A DNA stretch of 64,000 nt from Thermoguttaceae bacterium (GTDB lineage Bacteria; Planctomycetota; Planctomycetia; Pirellulales; Thermoguttaceae), in the NCBI GenBank assembly GCA_017937485.1, contig JAGBDN010000003.1:62001-126000 (forward strand), in the 5' to 3' direction. How positions within the stretch are numbered: position 1 is the stretch's first letter; the number at the start of each line of letters is the position of its first letter. The notes below the pieces were generated by a model. The model was not told the DNA's origin and ran no database searches. It worked only from the letters and a program-made list of their open reading frames with translations. Of the stretch, positions 26,441 to 35,880 are shown one piece after another. The position numbers and the translations under genes were made by a program.

Positions 26441-29032
26441 TTAGCGAATCGCTTCGTACTCGACGACGTACGCGGCGCCTTTCTTCGGAATCAGCAAGAG
26501 GTAATTCGCCAACTCCGCTCCGCTCAACTCGAACGTTTCGGTCGCCTCGTACCCCGGCTTGACCGCGACGCGGTACGTCGCGTTCGGGGCGAGTCCGCGC
26601 AAATTGAACTCGACGCCCGGATAAGGCGACTCCGCTTGACGGAAGACGTAAACGAGCCCGGCGTTCAGGTCGGGTCGGTGCAACTGCCAAGCGGCGACGT
26701 CGCGCTTGCCGGGCCGCGACTCGGACAGCGGGTAAAAGTCGCCGTACCAAAACTTGCGATACGTTCGCGCTTCGTCGACCGACGCCCGCGCCGCCGCTTC
26801 GTCGTAATCGTCGTCGAGGAAATTATACTGCATGATCGCGCCCGGGTTCGCCGCGCTTCGGAACGTATACGGCGACGGATCCCAAGCGCTGCAAGAAAAG
26901 AGCGGCAAAAATTGCGCCAACCCCAATGTTTGCGACTGGTCCCACTCCGGATGGCCCGCCCAGCAGCAAGTGTCGGAACGCCAAAGCGGGAGCGAAATCG
27001 CCGTCGTTTCGAGATCGATACGCCGTCCGCCGGACGCGCAGTTGTCGATCCAAAGGCCGGGATTCTCCGCTCGCAGCCGATTCCAAAGCTCGTAATGCCC
27101 TTCGACGTAACGAATTTCCGTCATTCCGCGACGGTTCGGCTCGTCGGCGGCGCGCCAAAAAGAGAGCGGGTCGATGTTGAAGTCGCAACGGTAAACGTCG
27201 ACCTTAAAATCTTTAATCCGCTTTAACAGCAAGTCGGTCAAGAACTTGCGCGCTTCCGGGTCGTTCAGTTTGTAAAGCCCGCCCTTTTCGCCGCCGAAAA
27301 CGAACCGAGGATACTTCGTCGCGATTTCGGTGTTCGCCGCGACGCGTTCCGGCTCGAACCAAAGAATAAAATTCAAACCGAGTTCTTCGAGCGCGTCGCC
27401 CAACTCCTCGACGCCGTTCGGGAAGTTCGTTTCGTCCGAAAACCAGTTCCCGACGCCGTTCGGAAAACCGACCGGGAACCAAGCCGCGTCGAACCAATGC
27501 GTCGTCCCGCCGATTTTCTTAAGCGCTTGCGCCATTTTGATTTGCGAATCGACTTTTTCCCAACCGGGACGCTTGCGATAATAACGGTCGAAACACTGCG
27601 CGATCAACTCCATTTCGACCGGCGCGCCGTCGATTTTCGGCGCGTATTCGAACATAAGGAGCCGTCGGAAAAGAACGTGCGACGACGCGACGTCGCCCCG
27701 CCAAGGCGTCAGGAGCGCTCGCGGCGACCGAATTTCTTCGCCCGGAGTAAGAATCGTCGCAATCTCTTCCATTCCTGCCTTTACGGTCGTCGTCGAAACC
27801 GATTCTTTCCCGTTTTCGAAGCTCGCCTTCCATTGCCCGGACCAACCGAGCGCGACGAAAAGCCCTTCGGACGGCTCCGAATCGTCGTATCGCCGCGACG
27901 TAACGTTCCAAAACGGGAACGCGCCGTTCGACGAGCGCCCGCCCTTCGGCGCGAACTCGATTTTTTCCCCCGGCGCGACGGTTTGAACGATCGGCGCCCA
28001 AGCGTTTTCGTTGCAAGTGTCGCCGCGCAACGTCTTGACCGCCAACAACTTCCGCTCGAACCCGTATTGCGTCGCGACGTCGAGAACTTGAACGTTCGAG
28101 ATCGTCGGCGTATTTTCCGTTCCGCCGTTTTTGAAGTTGAGAACCCAATCGACGGCGGCGAACTTCTCGAACCGGCGAACGGTCGCGGAGACGGTCAACT
28201 TCGTTTTCGGGTCGGTCCAAGAGTAAACGTCGCGATAATCGTCGAGTTTTTCGACCGTTTTCGTCCAAGAGTCGAGAAACTCCCGCGACGAAACGCCGTC
28301 GTAATCGAACGAAAACGGAATTTCGTTCGGGAGGCGCGAAACGACCGCGTCGTCGACCAAATCGAACGTTTTTCCGTCGGCGGTCGTCGCGACCGGTTCG
28401 AGCCAATTCAACTGGTCGCAGTTCGGCCCGTCCCCGGCGTCGTCGACGAGAAGCGCGAACTCGGCGACCGGCTCGGCGAACGCGACTTCGACCGGTTGGG
28501 CCGCCTCGCCGCCGCGAACGATTTCCGTTCGGAAAACGGTTTTCCCGCCGACTTCGACCGCGCAACGAACGGAACCCTGCGGATTTTGGCGGTCAATTCC
28601 GACTTTCGCCGCAAACTTCGCAACCGGTTCCGGGAAGAGAACGCGGAGCCGACTCGTCGAGTGCGTCCCGAGCCCTTTGTCGAAAACGACGTCGTTCGGG
28701 AACGCAAACCGTTCGCCGACGGCGGTTTCGTTGAAGCGCAATCGGCTGTAATCCTGCCGCTCGACGACGATGCGAACGGCGTCGCTCGGAACGTCCGCCG
28801 CGCTCGGCTCGACCGTTTCCCCGCCGAACGCGCCCCGAACCCAATCGGCGACCGTCGCGACGGCGCCCCGCGACGGCATAACGGAGTCGTCGACGAGAAC
28901 CGGCGCCCACTTCTTAAAATCGGAGTCGGTCGGGTCGAACGGCGAATCCGCGCGAACCGCCGACGACGCGGTCAAAACGGCGACGCTCAACGCGGCGGCG
29001 CTCCAAATAAAACGTCGAAAACACTTTTTCAT
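26441..29032 (-). CDS. Exported GH36 alpha-galactosidase with NPCBM domain
   Basis: This is an 863-residue protein with a signal peptide. An N-terminal NPCBM-type carbohydrate-binding domain (KGLGTHSTSRLRVLF, DDAGDG) spans roughly residues 80-200. The GH36 catalytic part has HWFDAAWF, ILWFEPERV, the nucleophile Asp in DVYRCDFN near 615, and the acid/base Asp in WRSDT near 687 after NCASGGRRID. It should release alpha-linked galactose from plant oligosaccharides or glycoconjugates outside the cytoplasm. AGGAGG lies about 8 bases before the ATG. It is the third gene of an operon, 25 bases after the lipoprotein gene. Confidence 0.9.
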   Translation of the reverse strand: MKKCFRRFIWSAAALSVAVLTASSAVRADSPFDPTDSDFKKWAPVLVDDSVMPSRGAVATVADWVRGAFGGETVEPSAADVPSDAVRIVVERQDYSRLRFNETAVGERFAFPNDVVFDKGLGTHSTSRLRVLFPEPVAKFAAKVGIDRQNPQGSVRCAVEVGGKTVFRTEIVRGGEAAQPVEVAFAEPVAEFALLVDDAGDGPNCDQLNWLEPVATTADGKTFDLVDDAVVSRLPNEIPFSFDYDGVSSREFLDSWTKTVEKLDDYRDVYSWTDPKTKLTVSATVRRFEKFAAVDWVLNFKNGGTENTPTISNVQVLDVATQYGFERKLLAVKTLRGDTCNENAWAPIVQTVAPGEKIEFAPKGGRSSNGAFPFWNVTSRRYDDSEPSEGLFVALGWSGQWKASFENGKESVSTTTVKAGMEEIATILTPGEEIRSPRALLTPWRGDVASSHVLFRRLLMFEYAPKIDGAPVEMELIAQCFDRYYRKRPGWEKVDSQIKMAQALKKIGGTTHWFDAAWFPVGFPNGVGNWFSDETNFPNGVEELGDALEELGLNFILWFEPERVAANTEIATKYPRFVFGGEKGGLYKLNDPEARKFLTDLLLKRIKDFKVDVYRCDFNIDPLSFWRAADEPNRRGMTEIRYVEGHYELWNRLRAENPGLWIDNCASGGRRIDLETTAISLPLWRSDTCCWAGHPEWDQSQTLGLAQFLPLFSCSAWDPSPYTFRSAANPGAIMQYNFLDDDYDEAAARASVDEARTYRKFWYGDFYPLSESRPGKRDVAAWQLHRPDLNAGLVYVFRQAESPYPGVEFNLRGLAPNATYRVAVKPGYEATETFELSGAELANYLLLIPKKGAAYVVEYEAIR

Positions 29033-29057
29033 CTTTTGACCTCCTAACGGTTTACGT

Positions 29058-29552
29058 TCAGTTCCTGTCGACTTCGAAATCGAACCCTTTTTCGGAGCCG
29101 CCGACTTCGACGGTCAACGGCGTCGTTTTCGCGTCGCAAAACTCGGGAGCGATCGTCGGCGTAACGAGCCGATCGCCGATAACCTGCGCGCCCGGCGGCG
29201 GATCGTCCGGAAGGACGACGCCGGTCGGATTCCCCGCGTCGTCGAATTCCGTTTCCAAAATCTGAGTAACGACGGCGCCGGAAATATAAACTTTGTACGT
29301 TCCCTTTTCGAGCCCGCCGCCGACCTTCTCGCCGCCGAGATCGTACCGCCCGTTTTCGTCGAGAGCGCCGCGCGCCATATAGCCCGGCTTCTCAAAAATA
29401 ACGACGCCGGACGTTACCGGAGACTTGTCGTCCGAAAAAACGACCTTGCCGCCGAACTTAACGTTCGACCCGCAGCCGACGCAGAGCGCCGAAATCGCCG
29501 CGACGGCCAAAACGCCAAGGCGGTTCCGTCGCGTCGTTTGTTTAATCGTCAC
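29058..29552 (-). CDS. Lipoprotein with carboxypeptidase-regulatory-like fold
   Basis: This 164-residue protein has the lipobox SALCVGCGS near residue 30, so it should be lipidated at Cys. The body (GGKVVFSDDKSPVTSGVVIFE, ALDENGRYDLGGE, GTYKVYISGA) resembles the small Ig-like lipoproteins often found next to DUF1559 genes in planctomycetes. I chose GTG at 29552 because GAGGAGAG ends about 6 bases upstream; a TTG at 29567 would be an alternative inside that ribosome-binding site. It lies 31 bases after the DUF1559 gene and 25 bases before the GH36 gene. Confidence 0.8.
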   Translation of the reverse strand: MTIKQTTRRNRLGVLAVAAISALCVGCGSNVKFGGKVVFSDDKSPVTSGVVIFEKPGYMARGALDENGRYDLGGEKVGGGLEKGTYKVYISGAVVTQILETEFDDAGNPTGVVLPDDPPPGAQVIGDRLVTPTIAPEFCDAKTTPLTVEVGGSEKGFDFEVDRN

Positions 29553-29583
29553 AGTTTCTCTCCTCAACCCATTTTCGCCAAAC

Positions 29584-30690
29584 TTACGGATTTTGAATCG
29601 TTTCGCCGTCGTCGACGACCGACAACGCGTACAACACGTCGTGCGGCGTCGTCGAGGAAATCGCCCGAATCGAACCGTCGCCCATCAAGAAATTGACGAC
29701 TCCGGCGTGCGCGGAGCCGAATTTGTGCGCGCTATTCCAAAGTTTCTCGCCCGGAAGCGCGATCGTTTCGCCCCAATACGGGTCGAAGGTGCGCATCGAC
29801 GAAACGACGCCGCTCCCGTTTTCTCCCGCGCAAAGATACGTGCAGTCGCCGCCGAGCGTGTCGCAGAGCCCGAGCGTCGGATAGTTGTCGGAAACGTCCA
29901 TATCGTTGATAAAGTGTTTTTCGCCGATAAGAATTTGATTGCTCGTTCCGTCTTGCAAGCGCGCGAACGAGTCGCGCGGACTATACGTCGTCATCACGTC
30001 CGAGCCGCGAGCCCAGTCGTATTGGAAGTTCGACTTCGCTATCCGAAACGGACCGCGCACGTTGTAACGATCTTTCATCGTGCTGACGTGCCAAGCGTCG
30101 GTTCCGCCCGCTTGAACCATCGCGTAATCGCTTTGCGGCCCGGCGTAGTACTGCGCCTGACTCCGCTTCGACGTTTCGGACGGGTCGTCCAAATACGCCG
30201 GATAACCGCGGCGCGACGGACAAACGTAACACGAAACGGAGCCGAACGCTCGCCGCTCTTCGTCTGTCAAAATCATCTTCCCAAACAACTGAACGGGCGC
30301 GGTTTTTCCCCACCAACAGTTCGTGGTCAGCCCCTTGGAAAACGACTTGTTCCCGTAGTAATCCTCGGTCGAACAGATGAGATCGTACAAACTTTGACGC
30401 TCGACGTAAGGATAAAGAATCGGGAAAAGCGTCATCCGATACGGCGCCAAAATCTGCGGCGGCAACCCGTCGCGAGCATCGTGAAAATTGTGAACGGCCA
30501 AGCCGATCTGCTTCAGATTGTTCGTGCATTGCATCCGCCGCGCCGCCTCGCGAGCCGCTTGAACCGCCGGCAAAAGAAGCCCGATCAAAATCCCAATAAT
30601 CGCGATAACGACCAACAATTCGACAAGCGTGAACCCGCGAAACGCCGACGCGCCGCTTCTCCGCTTCGTTCCGAAAATCGCCGCGCTCAT
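29584..30690 (-). CDS. DUF1559 protein with prepilin-type N-terminus
   Basis: This 368-residue protein has the type IV prepilin-like leader [20 protein letters not shown] at about residues 18-37. The DUF1559 signature [28 protein letters not shown] follows, and the C-terminal [13 protein letters not shown] box ends the protein. I infer processing by a prepilin peptidase and export to the surface or periplasm; the exact role of this abundant planctomycete family is unknown. The ATG at 30690 has GGGGG about 6 bases upstream. It is the first gene of the operon with the lipoprotein and alpha-galactosidase. Confidence 0.9.
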   Translation of the reverse strand: MSAAIFGTKRRSGASAFRGFTLVELLVVIAIIGILIGLLLPAVQAAREAARRMQCTNNLKQIGLAVHNFHDARDGLPPQILAPYRMTLFPILYPYVERQSLYDLICSTEDYYGNKSFSKGLTTNCWWGKTAPVQLFGKMILTDEERRAFGSVSCYVCPSRRGYPAYLDDPSETSKRSQAQYYAGPQSDYAMVQAGGTDAWHVSTMKDRYNVRGPFRIAKSNFQYDWARGSDVMTTYSPRDSFARLQDGTSNQILIGEKHFINDMDVSDNYPTLGLCDTLGGDCTYLCAGENGSGVVSSMRTFDPYWGETIALPGEKLWNSAHKFGSAHAGVVNFLMGDGSIRAISSTTPHDVLYALSVVDDGETIQNP

Positions 30691-31063
30691 ACCAGCCCCC
30701 TTTTCAATACATAAGTCGCTGAATCGTATCAATTTTCCGTCGATTCGAAACTCAAAGAAACGTTTCGCGTCGTCGAACGCGCTCGACGCAAACCGCGAAC
30801 GCAACGTTGCGCAATTTCTTAAACGGCGTTCGTTCTCCGTTTCGTTCCGACGCGCGACATTGTATCAGGTTCAAACGTAAAAGTCAATAATTTAAGAGGG
30901 TTTTAAAATTTCGATTTTACGCAAAAAACGCCGTTTTGTTGCGCAATTTTATAACTTTTTTCGTCTCGCGACGTCTCCGACGTTCTCGCCGCAAACCGCC
31001 CGAGTTCGCCGACTTGCCGCCGCGTTCGTTCCGCGCTTTAAATAAACGCCGCGTTCGCAACGA
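30691..31063. other. Intergenic region upstream of the GH36 operon
   Basis: It holds the promoter at 30859-30887 and AT-rich DNA at 30885-30960. There is no coding frame with a recognisable product. The AraC-type gene ends on the far side, so a binding site for it could lie here, but I see no clear operator. Confidence 0.4.
30859..30887 (-). promoter_or_regulatory. Sigma70-like promoter of the DUF1559-lipoprotein-GH36 operon
   Basis: On the minus strand TTGACT (30887-30882), a 17-base spacer and TACAAT (30864-30859) are near consensus. The leader to the first ATG is about 160 bases. Confidence 0.75.
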
Positions 31064-32254
31064 TTACTCGTCGCTTTTTTTATTTTCGAAGCGATATTTT
31101 AACGGCGCGACGCCCAACCGTTCGCGAAAAACGGTGGCAAGGTAATTTTCGCTGCGAAAACCGCATAACTTCGCGACGTCGGCGACGGAGCGGTTTGTTT
31201 CGGTCAAAAGAAGTTTCGCTTTTTCGAGCCGCATTTCGCGCGCGGCGTCGAGAACGGAGCGTCCCAATTTTTTCTGAAAGCGTAATTCGAGGGTTCGGCG
31301 CGACACGTCGGTTTTCGTCGCGATCTCGGCGACTCCGAAAGGCCGATGAAGATTGAGCCGCATCAATTCGAGCGCGTTAAGAACGACGGCGTCGTCGGTG
31401 AGAACGGGCGCGGTCGACCCGCGGTCGACAACGCCGACCGGATCGTAATAAAGCGTTTCGCCGTCGTTGGTTTCGCCCTTCATTTGCCGATCGAGAATCT
31501 CGGCGGCGCGAAAGATCGTTTCCTCTAAATTCGTCGCGACGCTCGACAAGAAAGGCGTCGTCGACTCGCAAAGAAGCGCGTCGTTGTCGACTCCGACGAC
31601 GGCGACGTCGAGCGGCGCTTTCAATCCGACGTCGCGACAGGCGTCGAGCGTTTGGCGACCTCGGGCGTCGGTCGCGGCCATCACGCCGATCGGTTTCGGC
31701 GCCTCGGCCAACCAACGTTGAAGCGAAACCGTTTGTTTTTCGCCGTTTGCGTCGATTATTTCCGGGCGATAGACAAACGTTTTGAATCCGCGACGCGTCA
31801 AAAAGCTAACGAAACTTTTTTCCCGCGCGTCCGACCATCCGGCGCGCGACGCGGCCGGCACGTACCCGAACTGCAGATAATTTTTTTTGAGGAGAAATTC
31901 GGCGCACATTCGCCCGATCGCCTCGTTGTCGCAACGAACGACGGTGTAACGCTCGCCGCTTTCTTCGCGCAACCGATAGCGCCGCCTCGGGTCGACGACG
32001 ATCGTCGGAATCCGCGTCCGCCGCAACGGTTCGACGTAACGGTCGGTCGCGCCGATGAGCGCTCCGTCGAAACTCGACAAATCCATATCGGCTTGAAACG
32101 CTTCGTCGTCGCGCCCTTCGAAAAGATGCAACGCCCACGACCCGTTCAGCCGAGCGTACCGCGCCAAGCCCCGCAAGACGTCGCGGTGCGCCTTGTAGGA
32201 AGTTTGCAACAACGCCAACACTCGAAACGGTCGCGTTAAAAAACGTCCGGACAT
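31064..32254 (-). CDS. XylR-type AraC-family transcription regulator
   Basis: This 396-residue protein has an N-terminal periplasmic-binding-protein-like sensor (about 1-270: FRVLALLQTSYKAHRDVLRGL, GVMAATDARGRQTLDACRDVG, VAVVGVDND) and a C-terminal AraC helix-turn-helix pair (VAEIATKTDVSRRTLELRFQKKLGRS; VADVAKLCGFRSENYLATVFRERLG). This matches the xylose-operon regulator type, which binds a sugar in the cytoplasm. The ATG at 32254 has GGAG about 8 bases upstream. It lies about 240 bases downstream of the aldolase gene and close to the GH36 operon; either could be its target. Confidence 0.85.
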   Translation of the reverse strand: MSGRFLTRPFRVLALLQTSYKAHRDVLRGLARYARLNGSWALHLFEGRDDEAFQADMDLSSFDGALIGATDRYVEPLRRTRIPTIVVDPRRRYRLREESGERYTVVRCDNEAIGRMCAEFLLKKNYLQFGYVPAASRAGWSDAREKSFVSFLTRRGFKTFVYRPEIIDANGEKQTVSLQRWLAEAPKPIGVMAATDARGRQTLDACRDVGLKAPLDVAVVGVDNDALLCESTTPFLSSVATNLEETIFRAAEILDRQMKGETNDGETLYYDPVGVVDRGSTAPVLTDDAVVLNALELMRLNLHRPFGVAEIATKTDVSRRTLELRFQKKLGRSVLDAAREMRLEKAKLLLTETNRSVADVAKLCGFRSENYLATVFRERLGVAPLKYRFENKKSDE

Positions 32255-32492
32255 TTTACGCTCCGTTCTTCGCCGCGTCGCGATTTCCGACGCTCGGCCC
32301 GACGTTTTAACCGCCGTTTTTCGACGTCGAAAGTCGCGACGCTTCTCGACGTTCGCTCGATTCGCGACGACGCGGCAAAGTCGAACGCCGTCGGGAACCG
32401 TCGAGACAATACGCCCCCGCAAGCCGCCGCGCTTGAACGAAAACGCGGCGACTTTCAAGATTCGGAAGCGTTAACAACGACTTAAATCGCGA

Positions 32493-33374
32493 CTACTTTT
32501 GGTTCTTGTACGTTTCGTAGCAGTCGAACGCTTGGTCGACGGTCGCGTTGTTGTGGACGATTTCGCGAACCGCTTTCAGCATCCCGATCGGGCAGTCCGA
32601 TTGGAAGATGTTGCGGCCCATATCGACGCCCGCCGCGCCTTGCGAAATCGCCGAGTAAGCGAGTTGCAGCGCGTCGCGTTCCGGAAGTTTCTTGCCGCCC
32701 GCGATGACGATCGGAATCGGGCAAGCGTTCGTAACTTGTTCGAAGTTTTCTTCGCAGTAGTACGTCTTGACGACGTTCGCGCCGTTTTCCGCGCAAATGC
32801 GGGTCGCGAGGCCGAGGTAACGAGCGTCGCGGGTCAGGTTCTTGCCGACCGCCGTAACGCCGAGCGTCGGAATACCGTAGCGGACGCCCATATCGACCGT
32901 TTTCGTCAGGTTGCGAACCGTCAAACCTTCGTGTTCCGGGTCGCCGATCGCGACCATCACCGCCAAGAGCGAAACGTTCAAGCGAATCGCTTCTTCAATG
33001 TCTTGGAGGCTTTGATCGTTGAGGCTGGTAAGAATCGAGGTGCCGGCGTCGAAGCGGTACGAAATCGGCTTGTTGCAGGTCGGCGGAACGACCGAACGGA
33101 GAATACCGCGGCAGCACATAATGCAGTCGCTGTATTGGATGAGCGGATTGATCGTCAGGTCGATGCGTTCGAGACCGGACGTCGGGCCCATAATGAAGCC
33201 GTGGTCGAACGCCAACATGACGGTGCGACCCGATTTTTCGTTAAAAACTTGCGAAAGGCGCGATTTAATCCCCCAGCTCGCGTGTTCGTTGCCCTTGAGG
33301 AAGAAACCTTCTTGCTTTTGCGGAATCCCAACGCCGAAATTTTTCGCGTCGATGTTGCCTTCATTGTCAGCCAT
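32493..33374 (-). CDS. LsrF-like class I aldolase/thiolase
   Basis: This 293-residue protein of the DeoC/FbaB/LsrF family has LAFDHGFIMGP near residue 55, the Schiff-base lysine region ANVVKTYY near 205, and the phosphate-binding IVIAGGKK and GVDMGRNIFQ loops. In enteric bacteria LsrF cleaves the phosphorylated AI-2 product; related enzymes act on other ketose phosphates. Here it sits with DhaL and DhaK homologues, which suggests a route where a ketose is phosphorylated and then cleaved. That is inference. No lsr transporter or LsrK gene is present, so AI-2 use is not implied. Confidence 0.8.
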   Translation of the reverse strand: MADNEGNIDAKNFGVGIPQKQEGFFLKGNEHASWGIKSRLSQVFNEKSGRTVMLAFDHGFIMGPTSGLERIDLTINPLIQYSDCIMCCRGILRSVVPPTCNKPISYRFDAGTSILTSLNDQSLQDIEEAIRLNVSLLAVMVAIGDPEHEGLTVRNLTKTVDMGVRYGIPTLGVTAVGKNLTRDARYLGLATRICAENGANVVKTYYCEENFEQVTNACPIPIVIAGGKKLPERDALQLAYSAISQGAAGVDMGRNIFQSDCPIGMLKAVREIVHNNATVDQAFDCYETYKNQK

Positions 33375-33516
33375 CGTTAGAACTCTTTCTTTTACCGAAT
33401 TATTTATTTAACCCAATTCAACAAAACGACGCGCGCTTTCGCTTTGCCTCGGCGCGACGCCGCTTCGCTATGTTAACTATTCTGCTTAAACCAACGTTTG
33501 ACCGTCGTTCAACCGC

Positions 33517-34155
33517 TCAGTTGGCGGCGATCGCGTCGGCGTACGCTTGGAAAATGACGGCGGTACTCGTCGCGCCGGCGTCTTTGCTCCCTTTCGAGCG
33601 TTCGCCGAGGTTGCGAGCGCGCCCGAATTTCGCGACGTATTCCGCCGTCTTGTCGGCGCCCGCTTTCGCGGCGTCGGCGGCTTGTTGGAAGACGTCGCGA
33701 AGCGTCGCGGCCGGATTCGCGGCGACGGCGGCTTTCATCGCGTCGATCGCCGGAAGCATCGCGTCCATCATCGTTTTATCGCCGACTTTAGCGTTCGTCA
33801 TCGTTTGCATCGACGCCAACGCGGCTTCGAACGCCGCGACCGTTTCGACCGGATTCAACGCTTCCGACTTCGCGCCGTCGGACAGCCCCATAAAGAACGA
33901 GCCGTTGAGCGAGCTGGTCGAGCCGCCGGTCGCGGTCATAATTTCCATCGCGATATTCGTCGCGGTTTCGGCGAGGGAACCGGGCCCTTGCGCCGCTTTG
34001 ACCGCCGCTTTCATCGTCGCCAAAATCGCGGAGCCGTGGTCGCCGTCGCCGGTCGCCGCGTCGAGAGCGTTCAGTTCGTCAAATTGCGCCTCGACCGCCG
34101 CGAGGGCCGTTTCGAGCATTTTCGTCAATAAATCTTTAGTAAATTCGGAAGCCAT
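33517..34155 (-). CDS. dhaL: Dihydroxyacetone kinase subunit DhaL-like
   Basis: This 212-residue protein is close to the usual DhaL length. The nucleotide-site motifs DAATGDGDHGSAI (about 31-43), ATGGSTSSLNGSFFMG (about 77-92) and the later SKGSKDAGATSTAVIFQA fit DhaL. It should be the ATP- or phospho-DhaM-dependent half of a two-subunit ketose kinase with the DhaK-like protein encoded upstream. The start chosen is ATG at 34155, just before the conserved part, with only a weak Shine-Dalgarno. A 426-base gap separates it from dhaK, and it lies 142 bases from the aldolase gene. Confidence 0.85.
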   Translation of the reverse strand: MASEFTKDLLTKMLETALAAVEAQFDELNALDAATGDGDHGSAILATMKAAVKAAQGPGSLAETATNIAMEIMTATGGSTSSLNGSFFMGLSDGAKSEALNPVETVAAFEAALASMQTMTNAKVGDKTMMDAMLPAIDAMKAAVAANPAATLRDVFQQAADAAKAGADKTAEYVAKFGRARNLGERSKGSKDAGATSTAVIFQAYADAIAAN

Positions 34156-34581
34156 CTTCGTTGAGATTCTTGGTTCGAACGTTCGAACGCGCCGCGACGT
34201 CGCAAGCGCTCCAAGCGTTAAAAAGCGAGTGAAACCGGCGTTTCGCGACCCGACCGCCGACAAGCGACCGCGTCGACAAACCGCCTTAACTATTGTTTTA
34301 TACCGTTTATTACCGTCGCCGCCGACGGCGAAATCGTTCGCGCCGCTAATTCGTCGAGCGTTTACGCGCGCCAAAGGCGAAACGTCTTTCCAACCGTTAA
34401 GCGACGACCGATTTTCGCCGACGTTTGACGCCCCCTAAGGCAAGACGCCAAAGAAGCGCCAAGCCAAAGCGCGGCCGGACGCCGAGCCCGGAGCCTTCGC
34501 TCCGCGCTCGACGTTTACGATTTTGAGCCGACGTTCGCGACGCCGACGGCGTAACCGCCGACGTCGCGCAAATCGACGGAA
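34156..34581. other. Gap between dhaK and dhaL
   Basis: No gene is seen in these 426 bases. GGTATAAAACAATAG on the minus strand (forward around 34290-34305) may be a promoter -10 for dhaL-aldolase. The stretch 34430-34560 is GC-rich and may hold the end of the dhaK transcript. Confidence 0.35.
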
Positions 34582-35586
34582 CTAGCGGACGACCCAATAC
34601 GGCGCGTCGCTCGGCGCGTTGTACATCGCGAGCGTTTCGTCGTCGAAGACGCCGACGATCATTTGGAAACCGGCGGCTTCTTGGACGGTCAAGATTTCGT
34701 CGCAGCAACCGGAAACGACTTCGATACCGGCGGCGGTAAGAACTTGGTGCGCCTTGCGATAGACGATCAACATTTCCATCAGCGTCGTCGCGCCGGAACC
34801 GTTGATCATCAACATAATTTTTTCGCCCGCTTTGAGTTCGAGGGCGCGCGCGAGTTTGTTCGCCATCGTTTCGGCGACCCAGTCGGCGGATTGCATCGGT
34901 TCCGGACCGTTCCCGCCGCCTTCGCCGTGTTGCCCCATCCCGATTTCCATTTGGTCGTCGGCCAGCGCGCCGATTTCTTGCCCGGCTTGCGGGTGCGTCG
35001 CGACTTTCAGCGTAACGGCGAGCGTCGCCATACGTTTGTTGAAGCGTTCGCCGATCGCGAGGATTTCGTCGACGTCGAGGCCTTTTTCCGCGGCGGCGCC
35101 GAGGATTTTGATGAGCGGAATGCAGCCGCCGAGGCCGCGACGGTCTTCAATCGGAGCGTCGACGCCGGGCGCGATGTCTTCGGCGGTAACGATCTTCGAA
35201 ACTTTAAGGCCTTCCTTCGCCGCCATCATCAGGGCCATGTTCGCGTTGCGTTGGTCGCCTTCGTGGTTCAACACGACGAGAATGATACCCTTGTAATCTT
35301 TGAACATACGGAGCGCTTCGACAACTTTCGGAGCGCCCGGAGCCGCGAAAATGTCGCCGACGACCGACGCGTCAAGCATCCCTTCGCCGACGAAACCGCT
35401 CAAGGCCGGTTCGTGTCCGGCGCCGCCGAGGGTAACGATCGCGACCTTGTCGGTCGATTTCGGCGTCGCGCGAACGACGATTTTCTCCGAAACAACCTTA
35501 ATTTTCGACGGATAGCAGAGCGCGTACCCTTCGAGAAGCTCGGTCGTCAGATTTTCCGGGGCGTTCATAAATTTCTTCATTACCAT
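34582..35586 (-). CDS. dhaK: Dihydroxyacetone kinase subunit DhaK-like
   Basis: This 334-residue protein has the full DhaK signature. Substrate-loop motifs are VTLGGAGHEPALSGFVGEGMLD (about 51-72) and GDIFAAP. The conserved His that binds the ketose covalently is in EIGMGQHGEGG near residue 217. The start at 35586 has AGGA about 10 bases upstream; an ATG six bases on is possible. Together with DhaL it should phosphorylate dihydroxyacetone or a related short ketose such as erythrulose. No PTS-linked DhaM is visible, so an ATP-dependent form is more likely; that is inference. Confidence 0.88.
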   Translation of the reverse strand: MVMKKFMNAPENLTTELLEGYALCYPSKIKVVSEKIVVRATPKSTDKVAIVTLGGAGHEPALSGFVGEGMLDASVVGDIFAAPGAPKVVEALRMFKDYKGIILVVLNHEGDQRNANMALMMAAKEGLKVSKIVTAEDIAPGVDAPIEDRRGLGGCIPLIKILGAAAEKGLDVDEILAIGERFNKRMATLAVTLKVATHPQAGQEIGALADDQMEIGMGQHGEGGGNGPEPMQSADWVAETMANKLARALELKAGEKIMLMINGSGATTLMEMLIVYRKAHQVLTAAGIEVVSGCCDEILTVQEAAGFQMIVGVFDDETLAMYNAPSDAPYWVVR

Positions 35587-35880
35587 CGCGTTTTTTCCTT
35601 ATATATTAATAAAGACGACAAAAACGGGCGCCAACGACGCTTCCAAACGCCGCCGCTCGACGCAAAATCCAGACGCGCTTCGCGCCGACGCCAACGCAAC
35701 GCGGCGTCGACGGGCGGCGAAACCGTCGCGGGCGAAAATTCGAAAACAAATTCTCGATTTTTCAGCATACCAGAAACGCGACCAAAATAAAAGAGCCGAA
35801 ACGGAATTTTCTCAAAAAACGCCGTTTTTTTTCGTCGTTTTCCCCGACTTTCGCCGCAAAAACCCGCCGTCTCGCCTATT

